From NCBI GenBank assembly GCA_017399065.1, contig JAFQEL010000011.1:62001-126000 (forward strand): 64,000 nucleotides of DNA. The letters are read 5' to 3'. The first letter of the stretch is position 1. Each line of letters begins with the position of its first letter. The notes beneath the pieces were generated by a model, which ran no database searches, was not told the DNA's origin, and saw only the letters and a list, made by a program, of their open reading frames with translations. This stretch comes from Clostridia bacterium. GTDB lineage: Bacteria > Bacillota > Clostridia > Oscillospirales > Acutalibacteraceae. This document shows, in pieces, positions 59,162 through 64,000 of this stretch. The translations under genes were made by a program, and so were the position numbers.

Positions 59162-60218
59162 GGGAGAATGGAGCGAAGCATATGTTCTTCTGCGTTTGCT
59201 TGCTCAAGGCAGGATCTATGCCGCAAACGAAAATCTCAAGCCAATCGATGATATGTATTTCCCCATATTGAAAATACTTCGTGAAGAATCAAAAGATAAA
59301 AAAGGTGAATATTCAATAAATCCTGTTGAAAAAAGAGTGGATGTCTATATTAACGGTAATCTTTTACACACATTCTCTCAGAAAAATTTTTCATTTGAAG
59401 CGGATTTTTTATATCAAAAGATTGTTGAAGGAGGTAACCGTGCCTTTGCAATACAAAGAAGCGAAGAATTTCTTCGTGTAATAGGTTGCGAACGTCTTGC
59501 CGCACCTTCAAGCGATAAAACGGATATTACAATGCAGATTCATGATATACAAACGGGATACTCTCCCGTTTGCGGTTTCAGCATAAAGTCCGAAATCGGC
59601 AATGCACCTACACTTATTAACGCAACAGGTGCAACAAACTTTATTTATGAGGTTGAAGGGCTTTCGGATGAACAAATTGAATCTATAAACGCAATCGATA
59701 CAAAGACAAAAATAAAAGACAGAATGAATCGAATTTTCAGTGAAGCAACATCGGTTAAATTTGTCAGAGTAAACAGCGATACTTTTGCAAACAACCTTAT
59801 GCTTATTGACAGTCGCTTGCACGAAATCGTTGCCGAATCACTTATTGTTCATTACAGAGACGGTTTCGGCAAATGTCGTGAAGTTGTCAATGTTCTTGAA
59901 GAAACCAATCCGCTTGGTTTCCCCGCAAGCGGTTTTTATGAGTATAAGTTCAAGGAGCTTCTTTGCTGTGCAGCTCTCGGTATGACTCCCGCAACTGTTT
60001 GGGATGGTCACGATGAAGCAAACGGCGGATATATTGTTGTAACTTCTGCTGGCAATGTTCTCGCTTATCATATCTATAACAGAGATTTTTTCAAGGAATA
60101 TTTGATGAATAACACAAAGTATGAAAGAGGTTCAACAACCAGACACGGTTTTGCTTCACTCTACAAAGGAAACGGCAAAACTTATCTCAAACTTAATTTA
60201 CAGATAAGATTTATATGA
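59145..60218 (+). CDS. HpaII-family type II restriction endonuclease
   Basis: A 357-residue protein matching the HpaII restriction enzyme family in length and sequence style: NKGEWSEAYVLLRLLAQGRIYAANE at the N-terminus, and a central GFSIKSEIGNAPTLINATGATNF that holds the likely nuclease core (Ser-Ile-Lys-Ser-Glu). HpaII cuts CCGG. It starts at GTG 59145, 17 nt inside the methyltransferase gene and behind GAGGTG; its end overlaps the second methyltransferase by 4 nt. Co-translation should keep methylation ahead of cutting. Specificity is inferred from family and neighbour. Confidence 0.88.
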   Translation: MITGNKGEWSEAYVLLRLLAQGRIYAANENLKPIDDMYFPILKILREESKDKKGEYSINPVEKRVDVYINGNLLHTFSQKNFSFEADFLYQKIVEGGNRAFAIQRSEEFLRVIGCERLAAPSSDKTDITMQIHDIQTGYSPVCGFSIKSEIGNAPTLINATGATNFIYEVEGLSDEQIESINAIDTKTKIKDRMNRIFSEATSVKFVRVNSDTFANNLMLIDSRLHEIVAESLIVHYRDGFGKCREVVNVLEETNPLGFPASGFYEYKFKELLCCAALGMTPATVWDGHDEANGGYIVVTSAGNVLAYHIYNRDFFKEYLMNNTKYERGSTTRHGFASLYKGNGKTYLKLNLQIRFI

Positions 60219-61141
60219 AAATCGGTAGTTTATTTGCAGGTATAGGTGGGATTGATTTAGGTTTTATACAAGCAGGCTTTGAGGTCGCTTGGGCAAATGA
60301 AATTGACCCGGATGCCTGTAAAACATACAGACATAACTTCCCGGATGCAAAGCTTATCGAGGGAGATATAAGAAACCTCGATGCAACGTTACTTGAAAAA
60401 GTCGATGTGCTGACGGCAGGCTTCCCGTGCCAATCTTTCTCCGTTTGCGGCAATCAAAAAGGTTTCAAGGATGCAAGAGGAAATCTTTTCTTTGAGATAA
60501 TGCGAATTGCCGATGAATTGCAACCACCGATTATTTTTCTGGAGAATGTTGCAAATCTTACGGAACACGACAACGGCAAAACCTTCAATGTGATTCACAA
60601 CGAGCTTGCAAGCAGAGATTATTTCATCAGATATCTTATTGCAGATGCTTGTGATTACGGCATCCCTCAGCACAGAACAAGAACTTATATTGTTGCATTC
60701 AAATCAAAAGAATCTTGTGATAAATTCAAGTTCCCTGAGAAGTGCAAACTCGAAAAGCGGATTTTTGATATAATCGACAGAACGCAAAAAGCAGACAACA
60801 AGTATTATCTTGATATAGATTCTGAAGAATATAAAAAACTCAATGCCGCAATAAAAGATACCGAGCAAATTTATCGCTTCTCCGATTATGGTATTCAAGC
60901 AAGTAAAGACGGAATATCTTTCACGCTTAAGGCTAATATGGGTACATGGAAAAACCGCGTGCCTTTCATTCGAGATAATTTCGGTATACGAACAATTACT
61001 CCGATTGAGTGCCTTGCATTGCAAGGCTTTCCTAAAGAATTCCAGTTTCCGAATATTTATCGAAATAACAGATATAAACAGTCGGGAAACTCTGTTGTTG
61101 TTCCGATCGTAAAAAGAATTGCTAAAAAAATATATGTTTAA
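60215..61141 (+). CDS. Second C5-cytosine DNA methyltransferase
   Basis: A 308-residue complete C5 methyltransferase: motif I IGSLFAGIGGIDLGF (about 3-17), motif IV GFPCQSFS with Cys72, motif VI LENVANL, motif VIII PQHRTRTYIVAF, IX and X (SGNSV). Its recognition segment (about 185-255) is short and unlike that of the fused methyltransferase, so it may recognise another or an asymmetric site. The ATGA overlap with the HpaII-like gene makes it part of the same operon. The island ends here. A weak CGGTTTT-containing hairpin (about 61151-61183) may terminate transcription. Confidence 0.92.
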   Translation: MKIGSLFAGIGGIDLGFIQAGFEVAWANEIDPDACKTYRHNFPDAKLIEGDIRNLDATLLEKVDVLTAGFPCQSFSVCGNQKGFKDARGNLFFEIMRIADELQPPIIFLENVANLTEHDNGKTFNVIHNELASRDYFIRYLIADACDYGIPQHRTRTYIVAFKSKESCDKFKFPEKCKLEKRIFDIIDRTQKADNKYYLDIDSEEYKKLNAAIKDTEQIYRFSDYGIQASKDGISFTLKANMGTWKNRVPFIRDNFGIRTITPIECLALQGFPKEFQFPNIYRNNRYKQSGNSVVVPIVKRIAKKIYV

Positions 61142-61265
61142 TAGTTACAAAACCGTGTTTCCATAATTAAGAAATGCGGTTTTATTTATTATAATGATAG
61201 TTTATTACAGCTATAAAGTATAATAAAGATTAATTATTAAATATTTGTATATTTTAAACATATTC

Positions 61266-61294
61266 TTGCACAGAACAAGTAATTGTATTATAAT
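61266..61294 (+). promoter_or_regulatory. Promoter of the GH92 gene
   Basis: -35 TTGCAC (61266-61271), 17 bp, -10 TATAAT (61289-61294). Confidence 0.6.
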
Positions 61295-61327
61295 TATTGT
61301 AAATTCACATTTGCGGAGGCGGATTTT

Positions 61328-63586
61328 ATGTGGAATATAATACGTATTTTAGTTTCGGTTTTTGTAGCTTTTGAAATGGCGTTTTCGAGCCTTTTCAACG
61401 GCGTTATGCCTCAATCAATCGAAATGCCCGAACCCGAGACAGGTGAGCTCAGTCAGTACGTTGACCCGTTCATCGGTACGGGCGGTACACCGTGGACCTG
61501 TGCTATGGTCAGCCCTGCGGCTGCCACACCCTTCGGTCTGGTGAGGCTCGGCCCCGATACCTGCTTCCTCGGCGGCAGCTACATCACAAAGATGAACACT
61601 TCCGGATACTACTACGAGCAGGCTCATATCAAGGGCTTCAGCCATTCCCGTCTTTCAGGTACGGGTGCTGAAGATTACTCGATGTTCAGAGTTACTCCTG
61701 CAATAGGTGAGAAAAAAGCAGGTGTACTTGCTTATTCGCACGATAAAGAGGTTGCAGTGCCCGGCTACTATGCAGTGTATCTGCCGAGCGTAAGCTGTCT
61801 TGCAGAAATGACAGCCGACATACATACAGGTGTACACAGATACACGTTCGGTACAGATAAGGATGCAAGACTGAGCATTGATGTTACAAGCTCAACAGCA
61901 AAGCGTATTGCGACCAACGCTACGGCAGAATACGATAAGGAAACGGGAGTTATCAGCGGCAGCTGTCTGCTTCCCGGTCAGTTTGCAGGCAGATACGACG
62001 GTCTGCCCACATACTTTGTTGCTGTTGCTGACAAGCCCATAAAGGCCTGCGAAATCACAACAGATGACAGCGGCACGAAGATTGACGTCAACTTCGGCTC
62101 AATCAAGGATGAAAGCATTGAGCTTAAGGTCGGTATCAGCTTTGTAAGTATTGAGAATGCTATGCTCAACCTCAAGACAGAAACAGACGGCCTTGATTTT
62201 GACGGTGTTTATGAGAAGGCTGTCAACGCCTGGGAAGACGAGCTTTCAAAGATAAGAATCACAACAGCTGACAATGACGTAAAGACTATTTTCTATACAG
62301 CTCTTTACCACACAATGATAATGCCCAGCAACTTCACCGATGTCAACGGCGAATACCTCGGCTTTGACAAGCAGGTTCATACTGCAGAGGGCTACACATA
62401 CCGAACCGATATGTCACTGTGGGATACAGTACGCACAACGAATCCGCTCTATACACTCATTGCACAGGACGTTCAGAGAGACTGTCTCAACAGCCTTGTC
62501 ACAATGTCACAGCAAGGTATAGGCGTAATTCCGCGATGGCCTCAGGGTGCAGGCTACACAGGCTCAATGTTCGGCGACTCTGCAAATATTATGATTACGG
62601 AAAGCTACCTCAAGGGTATTACGGACTTTGACGTTGAAACGGCATACGCGGCTATGAAGTACACATCCGAAACAGCCGTAAACAAGGACGGCAGAAACTA
62701 CGTAGATATGTACAACGAGTACGGCTACGTTCCGCAGGACCTTGCCCCCAACGATGAATCCGTAAGCCGTACGCTCGAGTATGCGTGGGAGGATGCGGCT
62801 ATTGCCAACCTTGCAGCAGAGCTTGGTTATACAGAGGATGCTGAGAAGTATGCGGCAAAATCGATGTACTACAAAAACGTTTTTGACCCTGAGACAAAGT
62901 ATTTCCGCGCAAGAAACTCCGACAGCTCATTCACTGACCGCTTCAGCCCGTATATGACGTCTTTCTACGATATGATAATGATAAACAAGTACGCCGATTA
63001 CTATGCAGAGGGCAGTGCAAGACAGTGGCGCTGGAGTGCACTGCACGATATCGACGGTATGATTGAGCTGTTCGGCTCAAAGGAATATTTCGTAAGCGAG
63101 CTTGAAGACTTTATGGAGGATGCTTCCCGTAACAGAGCAGCAGTTGACCCCGGCCACGGCTTCTGGATAGGCAACCAGCACGATATTCATACACCCTATC
63201 TTTTTGCAAATGCAGGCAGAGCAGACCTGACACAGAAGTGGGTACGCTGGACTCTTGCAGAGCGTTTCAGCACCGATATAAACGGCCTTGACGGTAACGA
63301 TGACGGCGGCACGATAAGTGCGTGGTACGCATTCTCCGCAATGGGCTTCTATCCCCTTGCAGGCACGGACAAATACTGGCTCGGCTCACCTAACCTTGAC
63401 GGTGCCGAAATCACACTTTCAAACGGCAATACACTTAAAGTCAAGGCTGTTAACCAGTCTGAAGATAACGTATACGTAAGCTCCGTCAAACTCAACGGCG
63501 TTGAGCTTGACGATATCTACGTAACACACGAGCAGCTTATGGCAGGCGGTGAGCTTGTATTCACAATGAGCAGCACCGCAAAATAA
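61328..63586 (+). CDS. GH92 alpha-mannosidase, membrane-anchored
   Basis: A 752-residue exo-alpha-mannosidase of family 92, a calcium-dependent inverting family acting mostly on alpha-1,2-mannosides of host or yeast glycans. Signatures are YVDPFIGTGGTPW (about 44-56), GFSHSRLSGTGA, YRTDMSLWDTVRTTNPLY, DPGHGFWIGNQHDIHTPYLF, and GNDDGGTISAWYAFSAMGFYPL with catalytic acidic residues. Residues 1-25 form a hydrophobic N-terminal helix followed by an acidic Pro/Glu linker, probably a membrane anchor. ATG 61328 is chosen because GGAGGCGG precedes it. The next gene follows after 13 nt. Confidence 0.92.
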   Translation: MWNIIRILVSVFVAFEMAFSSLFNGVMPQSIEMPEPETGELSQYVDPFIGTGGTPWTCAMVSPAAATPFGLVRLGPDTCFLGGSYITKMNTSGYYYEQAHIKGFSHSRLSGTGAEDYSMFRVTPAIGEKKAGVLAYSHDKEVAVPGYYAVYLPSVSCLAEMTADIHTGVHRYTFGTDKDARLSIDVTSSTAKRIATNATAEYDKETGVISGSCLLPGQFAGRYDGLPTYFVAVADKPIKACEITTDDSGTKIDVNFGSIKDESIELKVGISFVSIENAMLNLKTETDGLDFDGVYEKAVNAWEDELSKIRITTADNDVKTIFYTALYHTMIMPSNFTDVNGEYLGFDKQVHTAEGYTYRTDMSLWDTVRTTNPLYTLIAQDVQRDCLNSLVTMSQQGIGVIPRWPQGAGYTGSMFGDSANIMITESYLKGITDFDVETAYAAMKYTSETAVNKDGRNYVDMYNEYGYVPQDLAPNDESVSRTLEYAWEDAAIANLAAELGYTEDAEKYAAKSMYYKNVFDPETKYFRARNSDSSFTDRFSPYMTSFYDMIMINKYADYYAEGSARQWRWSALHDIDGMIELFGSKEYFVSELEDFMEDASRNRAAVDPGHGFWIGNQHDIHTPYLFANAGRADLTQKWVRWTLAERFSTDINGLDGNDDGGTISAWYAFSAMGFYPLAGTDKYWLGSPNLDGAEITLSNGNTLKVKAVNQSEDNVYVSSVKLNGVELDDIYVTHEQLMAGGELVFTMSSTAK

Positions 63587-63599
63587 GGAGGTAAATCAA

Positions 63600-64000
63600 T
63601 GGCAATCATAAAAGCGATAATCGGCTTTATTGAAGTATTTCTTCTTTCTTGCATTAATTTGCCGTTTGCCACAGATATCAGCTACACAAACGGCGAATAT
63701 GTTGCACCCGAAATTACAACCCCTATGTATATTGTTGAGGACGGCGAGACTGATTTTGTAATCGTCACATCCGATTCACCCGATGAATGCATACTTACAG
63801 CAGTCAGTGAATTGCAGAAATATGTCAAGGCAATCAGCGGTGCAGAGCTTGAATATATCACTGAATCCGAGCTTGACGACGGTGCAAAAGCAATCGTCAT
63901 AGGTGAAACTCAGCTTGAAAAAGAAATCACTCAGGTTGACCGCGAGGACATCGGAGAAGACGGTTTTCTGCTTTGCTCCGACGGCACATATCTGCTCATA
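63600..64000 (+). CDS. DUF4838-like glycoside hydrolase, 5' part only
   Basis: The gene runs off the right edge; about 133 residues are visible. A short hydrophobic N-terminal helix (IIKAIIGFIEVFLLSCI) is followed by a beta/alpha domain containing AVSELQKYVKAISGAELEY and AIVIGET. This resembles the N-terminal domain of GH67/GH20-like and DUF4838 proteins, which precedes a TIM barrel. It begins 13 nt after the GH92 gene behind AAGGAGG and shares its operon. Activity cannot be decided from this fragment. Confidence 0.6.

Overview
The window looks like a chromosomal segment from a Gram-positive, anaerobic, gut-type member of the Clostridia (Oscillospiraceae/Ruminococcaceae-like). The evidence is AGGAGG-type ribosome binding sites, many near-consensus housekeeping promoters (TTGACA, 17 bp, TATAAT), Clostridia-typical families (WG-repeat lipoproteins, DUF5058, YmdB, Gls24/FakA), secreted proteins ending in dockerin-like modules, and many carbohydrate-active enzymes. 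No rRNA, phage or CRISPR array was seen. The species cannot be fixed from this sequence alone.

Layout. 0-5.8 kb: the 5' end of pnuC behind a structured leader, an AlkD-like DNA repair protein, a GLUG-type surface protein, a small PUA/EVE-like protein divergent from an XRE regulator, a zinc-ribbon membrane protein, and a Hanks-type kinase head to head with an HTH gene. 5.8-17.9 kb: a hexuronate catabolic operon (GH2 uronidase/galactosidase, UxuA, SDR mannonate oxidoreductase, KDPG aldolase, KDG kinase), then GH78 and GH16 enzymes, a DUF5058 membrane pair and a Gfo/Idh/MocA dehydrogenase. 17.9-31.2 kb: a GIY-YIG gene flanked by palindromic repeats, a cyclophilin lipoprotein, a lone ABC ATPase, two tandem WG-repeat lipoproteins, a secreted alpha/beta hydrolase, a membrane glycosyltransferase-like protein apparently starting at ATT, tRNA-Gly, a TPP riboswitch with thiT, and an FAD protein. 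31.2-36.3 kb: two small-protein genes missed by length cut-offs (one under an array of TTGTGCA sites, one ahead of an aconitase X operon) and a BaiCD/FadH-type flavoenzyme. 36.4-46.1 kb: one long transcription unit of dockerin-bearing subtilase, ymdB, a solute-binding lipoprotein, a Gls24 protein, fakA and recG. 46.1-57.6 kb: a MITE-like element, cysK, rarA, a second repeat element, a beta-helix glycosidase, a 1743-residue BspA-type leucine-rich-repeat dockerin protein, and a ribokinase/epimerase pair. 57.7-61.1 kb: an AT-richer HpaII-type restriction-modification island. 61.3 kb to the end: a GH92 mannosidase and the start of a DUF4838-like glycosidase.

How it fits together. The cell takes apart plant or host glycans (rhamnose, uronate, beta-glucan, mannose) with membrane-anchored enzymes. 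Uronates are funnelled through 2-keto-3-deoxygluconate to pyruvate and glyceraldehyde-3-phosphate. The most unusual parts are the restriction-modification island, whose mismatch-repair nuclease is fused to the methyltransferase and which carries a second C5 methyltransferase; the operator array driving a 44-residue protein; the palindromic repeats around the GIY-YIG gene; and the kinase/HTH pair whose promoter lies inside its partner gene.
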